DNA of 44,334 nt from Cacconaster sp045641345 (GTDB lineage: Bacteria; Bacteroidota; Bacteroidia; Bacteroidales; UBA932), in contig JAZUGR010000020.1 of the NCBI GenBank assembly GCA_045641345.1, forward strand, positions 1-44,334. The letters run 5' to 3'. The notes below the pieces were generated by a model that was not told the DNA's origin, did no database searches, and was given only the letters and a program-made list of their open reading frames with translations. A program made the position numbers and the translations under genes. Positions 5,006 to 14,359 of the stretch are shown piece by piece (within the stretch, counting starts at the first letter, position 1; each line of letters starts with the position of its first letter).

Positions 5006-6715
5006 TTACTTTTTGAAGAACTTCGCTTTCTGTTCTTTCTTGGCCTCCGGGTCCCTCTCGACGAAAACCGGTTTCATCGTGTGCGGATCGATGCCCGTAT
5101 AGAACATCACGGAGGAGGCTGTCATGGGGGTGGGCATGAAATCCTGCACCTGGTCCATCCAGATGCCTTTCAGAGCCGGATTCTGCGAGAGAACCTGCAT
5201 ATCGGCAAGGGTGCATCCGGGATGGGAGGAAATGAAATAGGGAACAAGTTCTATATGCGTCCCTTCCTCGCGGTTCACCGCATCGAACTCTTTGCGCAGC
5301 CTCTCGAAAAGACGGAATGAAGGCTTCGCCATCAATTTGAGGACGTGATCCTCGGTATGCTCCGGGGCCACCTTCAGCCTGCCCGAAGTATGCCTGGTGA
5401 CAAGAGCCCGCAGATATTCCTTTCCGCAGCTTCCATCCACGAACCCCTTGTCATCTATAAACAGATCGTATCTCACCCCGCTCCCGATATATGCGTGGCG
5501 CACTCCCTTCACCGAGCAGACACGGGAATAGAGATCCAGCAGCCTGCGGTGCGAACGCTCCAGATTGGGGCAGGGGGAGGGGAAGAGGCAGGTCTTGCGG
5601 CGGCACTTCGAGCATAGCTCCTCCTCACGCCCCGAAAGGCCGTACATATTTGCCGTGGGAGCGCCCAGATCGGAGATGTTCCCGTGAAACTCCGGCATTG
5701 CCGCAAGCTTCCTCACCTCCGAAACGATGCTCTCTTCGCTGCGGCTCTGGATGAACTTTCCCTGATGCGCTGCGATAGTGCAGAAATTGCACCCTCCGAA
5801 GCAGCCCCGGTGCGTTATGATGCTGTCCTTTATCATATCGTAGGCCGGTATGCGCTTTCCCTTGTAGCGGGGATGCGGCAGTTTGGTGAATGGCAGGTCC
5901 CAGAATGAATCCATCTCCTGTTGCGTTGCGGGGGGATATGGGGGATTAACCTGCACATAGCCGTCTCCCACGGGCTCGACAAGAACCGAAGGGTGGAGCA
6001 TATTGGCCTGGGTCTCTATTGCGTGGAAGTTCTCGGCAAAGGCCTCCTTCGATGAGAGGCATTCCTCGTAGGAATGGAGAGTCAGGGCCCCTTGGAGGTG
6101 GCAGACGCCCTTCTTTATAAAGGCCACTTGCGGTATGGCCTCCATCCTGTGGCGGTTCCAACCCTTGTCAAAGGCGCGTGTAAGCTCCAGCATCGGCCTT
6201 TCGCCCATTCCGTAGCACAGCCAGTCGGCTCCGCTGTCGACAAGAACCGACGGCATCAGGCAGTCGTTCCAGTAATCGTAATGGGTGAGCCTGCGGAGTG
6301 AGGCTTCGACTCCCCCGATTACCACAGGCACATCGGGCCAGAGTTGTTTGAGTATTTTCGAATAGACGGTTACAGCCCTGTCGGGACGGTAACCCGCCTT
6401 GCCCTCCGGGGTATAGGCATCATCGTGGCGGAGCCTGCGTGCAGCCGTGTAATGGTTGACCATCGAGTCCATAGCCCCGGCGCATACGCCGAAATAAAGC
6501 CGAGGACGGCCCAGCTTCTTGAAATCGCGCAGGTCGTCCCGCCAATTGGGCTGTGGCACCACGGCCACCCGGTATCCATTGTGTTCCAACCATCTGGCTA
6601 TGCAGGCCACTCCGAAACTGGGATGGTCGACAAAGGCATCTCCGCTCAGCAGGATTACGTCAATCCAATCCCAGCCGAGTTGTGCGGCCTCCTTGACAGA
6701 GGTGGGGATTGTCAT
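5006..6715 (-). CDS. ygiQ: YgiQ family radical SAM protein
   Basis: 569 aa from the ATG at 6715, whose ATGA overlaps the iorB stop; a longer frame up to 6928 is a shadow of iorB. The radical SAM cluster motif is C305-x3-C309-x2-C312 (THRGCFGGCNFCTI). The N-terminal part (DVILLSGDAFVDHPSFGVACIARWLEHNGYRV) is the B12-binding-like domain typical of YgiQ/UPF0313, and the HPRY and PEHTED motifs fit. The length is slightly short of the usual 600-700 residues because the C-terminal tail is brief, ending in a Lys-rich stretch. The biochemical function is unsettled. It is last in the iorA-iorB-ygiQ run. Confidence 0.92.
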   Translation of the reverse strand: MTIPTSVKEAAQLGWDWIDVILLSGDAFVDHPSFGVACIARWLEHNGYRVAVVPQPNWRDDLRDFKKLGRPRLYFGVCAGAMDSMVNHYTAARRLRHDDAYTPEGKAGYRPDRAVTVYSKILKQLWPDVPVVIGGVEASLRRLTHYDYWNDCLMPSVLVDSGADWLCYGMGERPMLELTRAFDKGWNRHRMEAIPQVAFIKKGVCHLQGALTLHSYEECLSSKEAFAENFHAIETQANMLHPSVLVEPVGDGYVQVNPPYPPATQQEMDSFWDLPFTKLPHPRYKGKRIPAYDMIKDSIITHRGCFGGCNFCTIAAHQGKFIQSRSEESIVSEVRKLAAMPEFHGNISDLGAPTANMYGLSGREEELCSKCRRKTCLFPSPCPNLERSHRRLLDLYSRVCSVKGVRHAYIGSGVRYDLFIDDKGFVDGSCGKEYLRALVTRHTSGRLKVAPEHTEDHVLKLMAKPSFRLFERLRKEFDAVNREEGTHIELVPYFISSHPGCTLADMQVLSQNPALKGIWMDQVQDFMPTPMTASSVMFYTGIDPHTMKPVFVERDPEAKKEQKAKFFKK

Positions 6716-7299
6716 TTCGCAACTTTGCTTGATAGGGAGAATCCCAATTCGAACGCCGCTTCGTTGTCTGCTGCAACCTGCTCTCCCTTGGGCGAGAAAA
6801 TACGGCTTACGGCAGCCTTGAGGCTGTCGGCCTTGAGTATGGGGATGAACGGGGCTGCCATGCCGAGCAATATCATATTTGCGCTGCGCGGCATTTTGTT
6901 CTGCGCGGCCAGAGCTTCGATATCGCACTTCACGCAGTGGCGGTAGGAGGACAACTCATCCAGGAGTGCCTGCTCCCGGGGATAGTCCGGTATGTTTACA
7001 AATGGTTTGGAGGAGGTGACAATCCACCCTTCGGCCGACAGGTATGGCACATACCGCAGCGCCTCCATCGGCTCCATTGCTATGATGAGGTCAGCCTTGC
7101 CTTTCGGTATCAGGTCGGAGAAGATTTCTTCTCTCGACAAGCGCAGATTGCTCTGCACGTCGCCGCCTCTCTGGCTCATTCCGTGGACTTCGGCCTGCTT
7201 GAGGTTGACTCCTTCGGCCGTTGCTGCTTCTCCTATCACAGTGGCGATTGAAAGTATCCCCTGTCCACCGACTCCTGAAAGTATTATGTCGAGTTTCAT
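6712..7299 (-). CDS. iorB: indolepyruvate oxidoreductase, beta subunit
   Basis: 195 aa, standard for IorB. MKLDIILSGVGGQGILSIATVIGEAA is the gamma-type domain of 2-oxoacid:ferredoxin oxidoreductases (GVGGQG motif), and the GMSQRGGDVQSNLR block follows. With IorA it oxidatively decarboxylates arylpyruvates from Trp, Phe and Tyr to aryl-acetyl-CoA, reducing ferredoxin. It overlaps iorA by 4 nt at its start and ygiQ by 4 nt at its end, so all three are translated as one unit. Confidence 0.95.
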   Translation of the reverse strand: MKLDIILSGVGGQGILSIATVIGEAATAEGVNLKQAEVHGMSQRGGDVQSNLRLSREEIFSDLIPKGKADLIIAMEPMEALRYVPYLSAEGWIVTSSKPFVNIPDYPREQALLDELSSYRHCVKCDIEALAAQNKMPRSANMILLGMAAPFIPILKADSLKAAVSRIFSPKGEQVAADNEAAFELGFSLSSKVAK

Positions 7300-8897
7300 T
7301 TCTTCCGGTTTTTCAATTTACGGTTGAGGGTCTGGATGCACTCGCGGCGTGAAATTATCACGGATGTGCCGCGGTACTCGATTTCCGTCCTGATGGTCTC
7401 CTTTATGCTTTCCATGTTCTGGGGCAGGGGAACCACTACTTTTAGATGGTCCTTGTCCACCCCGATGCCGAGACATATCTGCTCGAGCCTTCCCGTGCCG
7501 GCGCTGTCCTGCCCTCCGGTCATTCCGGTTGTAAGGTTGTCGGAGATGATGATTGTGATGGGGGAGTTCTCGCCAACGGCATCGAGCAATCCGGTCATTC
7601 CCGAGTGGGTGAAGGTGGAGTCGCCGATCACTGCAACGGCAGGGAACAGTCCGGCGTCGGCAGCTCCCTTTGCCATTGTGATGGAGGCTCCCATATCGAC
7701 GCAACTGTCGATGGCCTTGAAAGGAGGAAGAGCCCCAAGGGTATAGCATCCGATGTCGCCGAATACGCGTGCTCCCTTATAGAGCGCCACTATGTCCTTG
7801 AGTGCCGCATACATATCGCGGTGGCCGCATCCGTTGCAGAGTGCAGGAGGACGCCCCACAAGGTTGTGGATGTCGTTGAAGACGGTTTCGGATGCCACTC
7901 CGAGAGCGGCGGCCACGCAGTCGGGATTCAACTCTCCGGTACGGGGCAAAGACCCGTCCATCCTGCCGCGTACCGTATATTCCGGGCCGAGTATGCCGCG
8001 GACCTGCTCTTCAACGAAGGGCTGCCCGTCTTCAACCACCAGAATGGATGAGCACATTGCGGCCAGTTCCCGCACTTTTCCGGCAGGAACAGGATATTGG
8101 GATATCTTGAGCAGCGGAGCCTTTACGGCGGTTTCCTTGAAATAATTATAGCCTATTCCGGATGCTATGATTCCGATTGCGGCCTTTTTTCCGACGCTTT
8201 CCACGCTTTCAATCCTGTTGAAGGGCGATGAGGCCGCTTCACGGGCGATTATGGATTGCTTTTCAACGAGAGAGGCGTACTGCCTGCGTGCGATGGCTGG
8301 CAGAAGCACCCAGTGGCTGCGGTCGCCATCGGGATTGAGGACATTCTGCCGCAGGCTTCCGCCCACTGTGACGGCGGCGCGTGAGTGGGCCAGACGGGTC
8401 ACCATCCTTACGAGTACCGGGAGCCTCAGCGACTCTGACAGGGAAAAAGCTTCGCCCATCATATCGTAGGCTTCCTGCTGCGAGGAGGGTTCCAGAATGG
8501 GAATCATCGCGAATTTGCCATAGAATCTGGAATCCTGCTCGTTCTGCGAAGAATGCATCGACGGGTCGTCGGCCACGAGCACCACCAATCCTCCGCATAC
8601 TCCTGTTATGGCGGAGTTGACGAAAGGGTCGGCAGCTACGTTGAGGCCTACGTGCTTCATACAGACTATCGCCCGTTTGCCGGCATACGACATTCCGAGT
8701 GCGGCTTCCATAGCCGTTTTTTCGTTGACGCACCAGCGGGAGCGGACTTCTCTGCCCATAAGGGCGGCGTTTGACTGTATGAATTCGGTTATTTCGGTAG
8801 AAGGGGTGCCGGGATATGCATATACCCCGGATATCCCTGCATTTATGGCTCCGGCGGCAATGGCTTCGTCGCCGAGCAGAAGTTTCCTGTTTGCCAT
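7296..8897 (-). CDS. iorA: indolepyruvate oxidoreductase, alpha subunit
   Basis: 533 aa. N-terminal pyrimidine-binding domain (GVYAYPGTPSTEITEFI), central domain, and C-terminal TPP domain with CNGCGH (C354, C357) and GDSTFTHSGMTGLLDAV .. SDN. Archaeal IorA carries a C-terminal 2x[4Fe-4S] ferredoxin domain of roughly 60-80 residues. This protein ends soon after the TPP domain (TLNRKLKNRKK) and has no such cysteine clusters. Electrons must therefore go to an outside ferredoxin, perhaps the normal form in this phylum. It acts in amino-acid fermentation in the cytoplasm. It starts 4 bp after the M3 peptidase stop, which suits a peptide-degradation operon. Confidence 0.94.
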   Translation of the reverse strand: MANRKLLLGDEAIAAGAINAGISGVYAYPGTPSTEITEFIQSNAALMGREVRSRWCVNEKTAMEAALGMSYAGKRAIVCMKHVGLNVAADPFVNSAITGVCGGLVVLVADDPSMHSSQNEQDSRFYGKFAMIPILEPSSQQEAYDMMGEAFSLSESLRLPVLVRMVTRLAHSRAAVTVGGSLRQNVLNPDGDRSHWVLLPAIARRQYASLVEKQSIIAREAASSPFNRIESVESVGKKAAIGIIASGIGYNYFKETAVKAPLLKISQYPVPAGKVRELAAMCSSILVVEDGQPFVEEQVRGILGPEYTVRGRMDGSLPRTGELNPDCVAAALGVASETVFNDIHNLVGRPPALCNGCGHRDMYAALKDIVALYKGARVFGDIGCYTLGALPPFKAIDSCVDMGASITMAKGAADAGLFPAVAVIGDSTFTHSGMTGLLDAVGENSPITIIISDNLTTGMTGGQDSAGTGRLEQICLGIGVDKDHLKVVVPLPQNMESIKETIRTEIEYRGTSVIISRRECIQTLNRKLKNRKK

Positions 8898-8901
8898 GGC
8901 T

Positions 8902-10986
8902 CTATTTCATTCCCATCTTTTCCAGCAGTGCGTCCGGACGTGGATCGCGGCCACGGAAGTCTCTGAAAAGGACATCGGCATCGACAGTGCCTCCACGGCT
9001 GAGTATCTTGTCGCGGAATGCGGCTGCGGTTTCCTTATTGAAGATTCCTGTTTCCTTGAATAGAGAGAAGGCATCGGCCTCGAGCACCTCCGCCCATTTG
9101 TAGGAGTAGTAGCCGGCCGCATATCCTCCTGAAAAGACGTGGGTCAGCTGGGGCGAGAACACCGCTGAGTCCACGCTCGGCATTATGGGACGCCGGTTCA
9201 CTATGTTCTGCTCGAATTCCACTACAGGGGTTTCGGGAATGGACGTGAGGGTATGCCAGGCCATGTCCACCATACCGTAGTTCAACTGGCGGATGCATGC
9301 ATAGCCCGAAAGATAGTTCTTGGCGGCGATGATCTTGTCGATGAGCTCCTGCGGTATGACCTCACCCGTTTTGTAATGCTTGGCGAACGAGGCCAGATAT
9401 TCGCTTTCGTATGCCCAGTTCTCCATTATCTGTGAAGGAAGTTCCACAAAATCCCAGTCAACGTTGGGCGAGCTGAGTGAGGGATACGTGCACTCGCTCA
9501 GCATTCCGTGGAGCGCGTGGCCGAATTCGTGGAGAATAGTTGTTACTTCGTAGAAGGTAAGGAGCGACGGCTCGGTGGAGGTGGGCTTGGTGAAGTTGGT
9601 GACCACCGAAACGAAGGGCCTCTGATCCACGCCGTTAACGATGCCCTGCCCGCGGTATTCGGTCATCCAGGCACCGCCCCTCTTGCTCTCCCTTGGGAAG
9701 TAGTCGAGGTAAAGCACCGCCATGAACCGTCCGTCGGAATCGGTAACCTCAAATGCCTTTACGTCGGGATGATATACCGGAATATCCTTGTTTTCCTTGA
9801 AGTTGAGCCCATAGAGGCGGCCGGCCAGATCGAATATGGCGGCCTGTACGCTGCCGAGCTCGAAATAGGGTTTCAGCAACTCTTCGTTGAGGGCGTATTT
9901 CTCGTTCTGGAACTTCTCCGACCAGTAGCTGAAGTCCCACGGCATGAGCTCACCGCTGAATCCATTGGCGGCGGCATATGTGCGGATTTCCTCCACGTCC
10001 TTCAATGCGAACGGATAGGCTGCATTGTACAACCCCTCGAGGAACCCGTTTACCGTTTCGCTCTTCTTGGCCATCTTCTCCTCAAGCGAGTAGTCGGCGT
10101 AATTCCTGTATCCGAGGATATTTGCCTCCTCAAGCCTCAGGGAGGCTATCTTCTTGCACAGACCGGTGTTGTCGAACTGGTCGGAGACGCACTTGGTATT
10201 GTATGCCCTCCACATCTTTTCCCTCAACTCGCGGTTTTCGCTGTATTTCATGAAAGGACCGTAGCTCGGGGCGTTGAGGGTGAATACCCAGCCCTCCTTG
10301 CCGCGTGAGGCAGCCTCCTCTCCGGCCATTTCCTTGACATATTGGGGGAGACCGGCCAGAAGGGATTCATCGGTTAATTCGAGAGTGAAGGCGTTGGTTG
10401 CCGAAAGCACGTTTTTGCCGAATTGGAGCGTGGCCACCGAAAGTTCTTCCTCCACCTTGGAGAATGCGGCCTTGTCATCTTCGGAGAGATTGGCTCCGTT
10501 GCGGGCGAAATTCCTGTAGCACTTGTCGAGGAGCTGTATCTGTTCCGCGCTCATAAGCGACCTGTCGCAGTTGTCATATACGGCCTTCACACGCTCGAAA
10601 AGCCGGGGGTTGAGCAGTATCGACATACTGTATTCGGTGAGCGACGGGGATATCTCCTCCGCCAGTTCCTGCATCTGAGGGCTCGTGCAGGCGCTGTTGA
10701 GATTGAAGAAGATTTCGCTTATCGAGTTCAGCCGCATTCCGGCATACTCGAGGGCTTCGACCGTATTGGCGAAAGTGGGCTCCTCGCTGTTGCCCGCTAT
10801 AGCTTCGATTTCCCCTTTGGCTTCTTCTATTGCGGCCTCGAAGGCTGGTTTGAAATGTTCTGTTTTGATCTTGTCGAACTCAGGTGCGCCGAAAGGTGCC
10901 TTCGAATCGGTCAGAAGTGGATTTTCCATAGTACATGAAGTAAGGAACAATGCAGCCGAAAGTGCTGCCTGAATCAATCTTTTCAT
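8902..10986 (-). CDS. dcp: M3 peptidase, dipeptidyl carboxypeptidase-like
   Basis: 694 aa. The first 18 residues (MKRLIQAALSAALFLTSC) form a lipoprotein signal, so the enzyme is envelope-bound rather than cytoplasmic like E. coli Dcp. The zinc site is H486-E487-F-G-H490 (LHEFGHALHGMLSE), with a likely third ligand Glu in the following DWDFVELPSQIMENW block. The N-terminal half is the helical channel of M3A peptidases. The family removes dipeptides from peptide C-termini. The gene overlaps the upstream zinc-ribbon gene by 4 nt (ATGA) and is followed by iorA, linking peptide breakdown with aromatic amino-acid oxidation. Confidence 0.93.
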   Translation of the reverse strand: MKRLIQAALSAALFLTSCTMENPLLTDSKAPFGAPEFDKIKTEHFKPAFEAAIEEAKGEIEAIAGNSEEPTFANTVEALEYAGMRLNSISEIFFNLNSACTSPQMQELAEEISPSLTEYSMSILLNPRLFERVKAVYDNCDRSLMSAEQIQLLDKCYRNFARNGANLSEDDKAAFSKVEEELSVATLQFGKNVLSATNAFTLELTDESLLAGLPQYVKEMAGEEAASRGKEGWVFTLNAPSYGPFMKYSENRELREKMWRAYNTKCVSDQFDNTGLCKKIASLRLEEANILGYRNYADYSLEEKMAKKSETVNGFLEGLYNAAYPFALKDVEEIRTYAAANGFSGELMPWDFSYWSEKFQNEKYALNEELLKPYFELGSVQAAIFDLAGRLYGLNFKENKDIPVYHPDVKAFEVTDSDGRFMAVLYLDYFPRESKRGGAWMTEYRGQGIVNGVDQRPFVSVVTNFTKPTSTEPSLLTFYEVTTILHEFGHALHGMLSECTYPSLSSPNVDWDFVELPSQIMENWAYESEYLASFAKHYKTGEVIPQELIDKIIAAKNYLSGYACIRQLNYGMVDMAWHTLTSIPETPVVEFEQNIVNRRPIMPSVDSAVFSPQLTHVFSGGYAAGYYSYKWAEVLEADAFSLFKETGIFNKETAAAFRDKILSRGGTVDADVLFRDFRGRDPRPDALLEKMGMK

Positions 10987-11390
10987 TTGGATGATACTGT
11001 CAATTTATTGCGAAGATATTGCAAATCGGCGTATTTCGCAACATCTATCTGCTTAATGTTCACCAGATGCAGGGGGAGCAGGTAGTATGAGAAATCGTAG
11101 CAGAAATATTGAGTCGGCCGCAGCGGCCGCTTGCGCGTCGAGGTCCAGAATTCAGGATTGAATCCGTTCCTTTCAAGGTGCCGCAGGCTTATGCTCGTAT
11201 GGCCTTCCATCACTTCGGCTTCGAGGAGTTTCCGGTTGGTGGTGAGGATGGCGTTGATTCTTTTCAGGTTGAGTTTGTCTTTCCTGTAGATTCTGTTGTT
11301 GTGGTTGGCGCGGCATGAGTCGCAGCAATAGATTTTGTCTTCCCTTCCGATGAATCTCCCACCACATTCCGGACATATCTTTTCCATCAT
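10983..11390 (-). CDS. zinc-ribbon protein of unknown function
   Basis: 135 aa. The N-terminus has a four-cysteine ribbon: C6 and C9 in CPECGG, then CCDSCRANHNN around residues 22-30. A basic segment (NRIYRKDKLNLKRINAILTTNRKLLE) and an aromatic C-terminal half (YFCYDFSYYLLPLHLVNIKQ) follow. I recognise it only as a Bacteroidetes-type conserved protein that might bind nucleic acid. It heads the run leading to the M3 peptidase, iorA, iorB and ygiQ, overlapping the peptidase start by 4 nt. Start is at the first of two adjacent ATG codons. Confidence 0.75.
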   Translation of the reverse strand: MMEKICPECGGRFIGREDKIYCCDSCRANHNNRIYRKDKLNLKRINAILTTNRKLLEAEVMEGHTSISLRHLERNGFNPEFWTSTRKRPLRPTQYFCYDFSYYLLPLHLVNIKQIDVAKYADLQYLRNKLTVSSK

Positions 11391-11404
11391 AACTGCTTTT
11401 GTCT

Positions 11405-11445
11405 TTCAAAAATAAAGGCGGGAGGACTTGAAAACAAGCCTCCCG
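11405..11445 (-). terminator. intrinsic terminator after sdaA
   Basis: On the minus strand CGGGAGG-CTTG-TTTT-CAAG-(T)-CCTCCCG (11445-11419) is followed by CCTTTATTTTT. It lies 70 bp after the sdaA stop and 15 bp before the zinc-ribbon gene start, separating the two operons. Confidence 0.85.
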
Positions 11446-11512
11446 TCATAGTTTTGCCGAATGTTGATGGAATCGCGTCCGTTTTTTGGAATTCCGCCCC
11501 CTTTGCTTGAAA

Positions 11513-12712
11513 TCATTCTCCTCCTGCAACGGATGCAAGCCCTCCCAGTGACGTTTCCTTGTAGAGGCTCGGCAGGTCCTTGCCTGTGAGCTTCATAGTG
11601 GCCACCACCTTGTCGAAGGAGATGATATGCTTGCCGTCGCTCATCATGGCATAAAGGTTTACGTCGAGTGCCCTCAGGGCGGCCATGGGATTGCGCTCGA
11701 TGCAGGGTATCTGCACCAGTCCGCAAACAGGGTCGCATGTCAGGCCGAGGTTGTGCTCCATAGCCATCTCGGCGGCATGCTCTATCTGCTGGGGGCTGCC
11801 GCCGAAGCATTGGTTGGCAGCTACCGCGGCCATTACGCAGGCACTGCCGATCTCACCCTGGCATCCCACCTCGGCTCCGGAAATGGATGCGTTGTATTTG
11901 ATTACGTTACCGAAAAGACCTGCTGTGGCGAGGGCCTTTATTATGTCCTTGTCGGTGAATTTGTGGTTGGTCTGCAGATGGTAGAGCACTGCCGGAACGA
12001 CGCCGGCCGACCCGCAGGTCGGAGCCGTTACGATTCTGCCTCCGCGGGCGTTCTGTTCGGCAACGGCCAGTGCGTATGATATCACTAGGCACCTGCTCTG
12101 CAGCGATTCCTTATAGCTCGAAGCCTTGACATAACACTGCTTGGCCTTGCTGCGCAGGCGGATACAACCCGGAATGACCGAATCGTCCTCGAGCCCTTCC
12201 TGTATCGTGGCCTGCATCTGCCGCCATACCGTTATAAGATAATCATCTATGTCGGATTCTTCGTGTTCCTTCACATATTGGTAGTAAGTGATGCCGCTTT
12301 TCTCGACACAGCGCTTGATTTCGGTCATGCTGCTGCAGTCATATACCGTTTCTTCGCTGATCCGCGTGTTCTCGTCGGCCAGGGCGCCTCCGCCTATGCT
12401 GTATATCTTCCAGCTGTCGGTCACTGCAGAAGATGCATCCAGCGCCTCGAACAACATTCCGTTCGTATGGAAATCAGGCACAATGTCGGGCCTCCAGACG
12501 ATTTCAACCTGTTCGGGCTGCAATTGCGCGATTATGGCTCTGTCGGTAAGGTGGCCCTTGCCGGTGGCTGCCAGGCTGCCGTAAAGGGTGACCTTGAACG
12601 ATGCGGCCTCAGGGTTCCGCCCCTTGAAGATGGCGGCTGCCGCAGCCGGGCCCATCGTGTGGCTGCTCGAGGGACCGTAGCCGATTTTGTATATGTTCCT
12701 GATTGTATCCAT
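11513..12712 (-). CDS. sdaA: L-serine ammonia-lyase (iron-sulfur type)
   Basis: 399 aa, the single-chain bacterial L-serine dehydratase. The beta domain starts with GYGPSSSHTMGPAAAAA. The alpha domain carries TAPTCGSAGVVPAVLYH and CDPVCGLVQIPCIERN, whose cysteines bind the oxygen-sensitive [4Fe-4S] cluster. It converts serine to pyruvate and ammonia in the cytoplasm. The start is 6 bp after the cysS stop, so the two are co-transcribed. Serine is the precursor of cysteine, which gives a loose metabolic link. Confidence 0.96.
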   Translation of the reverse strand: MDTIRNIYKIGYGPSSSHTMGPAAAAAIFKGRNPEAASFKVTLYGSLAATGKGHLTDRAIIAQLQPEQVEIVWRPDIVPDFHTNGMLFEALDASSAVTDSWKIYSIGGGALADENTRISEETVYDCSSMTEIKRCVEKSGITYYQYVKEHEESDIDDYLITVWRQMQATIQEGLEDDSVIPGCIRLRSKAKQCYVKASSYKESLQSRCLVISYALAVAEQNARGGRIVTAPTCGSAGVVPAVLYHLQTNHKFTDKDIIKALATAGLFGNVIKYNASISGAEVGCQGEIGSACVMAAVAANQCFGGSPQQIEHAAEMAMEHNLGLTCDPVCGLVQIPCIERNPMAALRALDVNLYAMMSDGKHIISFDKVVATMKLTGKDLPSLYKETSLGGLASVAGGE

Positions 12713-12718
12713 AACGAA

Positions 12719-14191
12719 TCATCCGATAAATGACCACTGCGAACCTTCCTTGGAGTCCTTGACCTGTATCCCGATTTCCTTGAGGACGTCGCGGATCCTG
12801 TCGCTTTCCGCCCAGTCCTTGCGGTCCTTTGCATCCTTGCGCACTTCCATTATCATATCCATAAGGCCGGCGATTATCTTTGTGGAGGCTGAATCGGATT
12901 TCTCCTTGACCAGACCGAGCACGTTTTCGGTAATCTCGGTGAAGATATACTGCAGCGCGGTAACGTCGCCCTGCGAAAGTTTGACGCTGCCGTCGATTGC
13001 TCCGTTGACCATCTTGACCGCGTCGAAGACGGCCGAAAGAGCCATCGGGGTGTTGAGGTCGTCCATCAAAGCATCCTCGATGCGCTCGAGGATGGCTGCC
13101 GCCCCGGCATCCGTTGAGGCTGACGCCTTGATCTGATTGATGTCCGATGCGGCCTGAAGCAGCCTGTGAAGCCCCTTTTCGGCGGAGCGGAGCGCCTCGT
13201 TGCTGAAATCGAGGGTGCTGCGGTAGTGGGCCTGCAGTATGAAGAACCTTATGGTCATAGGGGAGTAAGGCTGCTCGAGCAGCTTGTGGGTTCCGTTGAA
13301 CAGTTCGTCGAGCGTTATGAAGTTGCCCAGCGACTTGCCCATCTTCTGACCGTTGATGGTTATCATATTGTTGTGGACCCAGTAATGCACTCCGCCGGTG
13401 CCGCGCGAGGCCACGTTCTGTGCCAGTTCGCATTCGTGGTGGGGGAACATCAGGTCCATGCCCCCTCCGTGAATGTCGAATTCCTCTCCGAGATATTTTT
13501 CGCTCATGGCGGAGCACTCCAGATGCCAGCCCGGGAATCCTTCGCTCCAAGGCGAGGGCCAGTGCATTATATGTTCCGGAGAGGCCTTTTTCCAAAGGGC
13601 GAAATCGTACGAATTGCGCTTTTCGTCCTGCCCGTCGAGCGACCGTGTGTTGGTTTTGATGTCTTCGAGGTTGCGCCCGGAAAGTATGCCGTAACGGTGC
13701 TCCTTGTTGTATTTGTCGATGTCGAAATAGACGCTTCCCTCGCTTATGTAGGCGTATCCGGCGTCAAGTATGCGTTTTACAAGGTTTATCTGCTCTATGA
13801 TGTGGCCTGACGCATGCGGCTCGATTGAGGGTGGGAGCACGTTGAGCCTCTGCATGGCGGCGTGATACTTGAGGGTATAGGTCTGCACCACTTCCATAGG
13901 CTCCAGCGCCTCGAGGCGCGCCTTCTTTGCAATCTTGTCCTCCCCGCTGTCGGCATCGTTCTCCAGATGACCCACGTCGGTTATGTTGCGCACATATCTC
14001 ACTTTGTACCCGGCATGACGCAAAAGCCGGAACAGGACATCGTAAGTTACTCCGGGGCGTGCATGCCCGAGATGGGCGTCGCCATATACGGTGGGGCCGC
14101 ATACGTACATTCCCACCATCCCCTCGTGGATGGGTTTGAAAAGTTCCTTGGTGTGGGTGAGGGTGTTGTAGATATATAGATTCCTTGCCAT
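12719..14191 (-). CDS. cysS: cysteinyl-tRNA synthetase
   Basis: 490 aa from the ATG at 14191 (MARNLYIYNTLTHTKE); the open frame continues upstream to 14671 but that part is antisense to ssb. The class I signature HLGHA follows VCGPTVYGD, the KMSKS loop is KMGKSLGNF, and the zinc-binding Cys, Cys, His, Glu set is visible, including GWHLECSAM and the HHECE block. It charges tRNA-Cys. Its -7 element lies at 14214-14221, divergent from ssb. First gene of the cysS-sdaA operon. Confidence 0.97.
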   Translation of the reverse strand: MARNLYIYNTLTHTKELFKPIHEGMVGMYVCGPTVYGDAHLGHARPGVTYDVLFRLLRHAGYKVRYVRNITDVGHLENDADSGEDKIAKKARLEALEPMEVVQTYTLKYHAAMQRLNVLPPSIEPHASGHIIEQINLVKRILDAGYAYISEGSVYFDIDKYNKEHRYGILSGRNLEDIKTNTRSLDGQDEKRNSYDFALWKKASPEHIMHWPSPWSEGFPGWHLECSAMSEKYLGEEFDIHGGGMDLMFPHHECELAQNVASRGTGGVHYWVHNNMITINGQKMGKSLGNFITLDELFNGTHKLLEQPYSPMTIRFFILQAHYRSTLDFSNEALRSAEKGLHRLLQAASDINQIKASASTDAGAAAILERIEDALMDDLNTPMALSAVFDAVKMVNGAIDGSVKLSQGDVTALQYIFTEITENVLGLVKEKSDSASTKIIAGLMDMIMEVRKDAKDRKDWAESDRIRDVLKEIGIQVKDSKEGSQWSFIG

Positions 14192-14213
14192 GACAGATTG
14201 TGTTTTCGTTATG

Positions 14214-14221
14214 CAAAGATA
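14214..14221 (-). promoter_or_regulatory. -7 element for cysS
   Basis: TATCTTTG on the minus strand, 22 bp before the cysS ATG. No clear TTTG is seen at the expected -33 distance. Confidence 0.65.
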
Positions 14222-14301
14222 AGAATCTGTTTTGAAATGGAATCCGTTTTTTTTCCAACAAAACCGGTTATCCGATTTTATTCGGACATATCCGGATACG
14301 G

Positions 14302-14334
14302 TTTGCTTTTCGCTGTGATTCCGGCATATATTTG
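14302..14334 (+). promoter_or_regulatory. promoter of ssb
   Basis: TTTG at 14302-14305 and TATATTTG at 14327-14334, 21 bp apart, 25 bp upstream of the ssb ATG. Confidence 0.8.
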
Positions 14335-14359
14335 CAGGACACGAAAACAAAAAGTTGTT

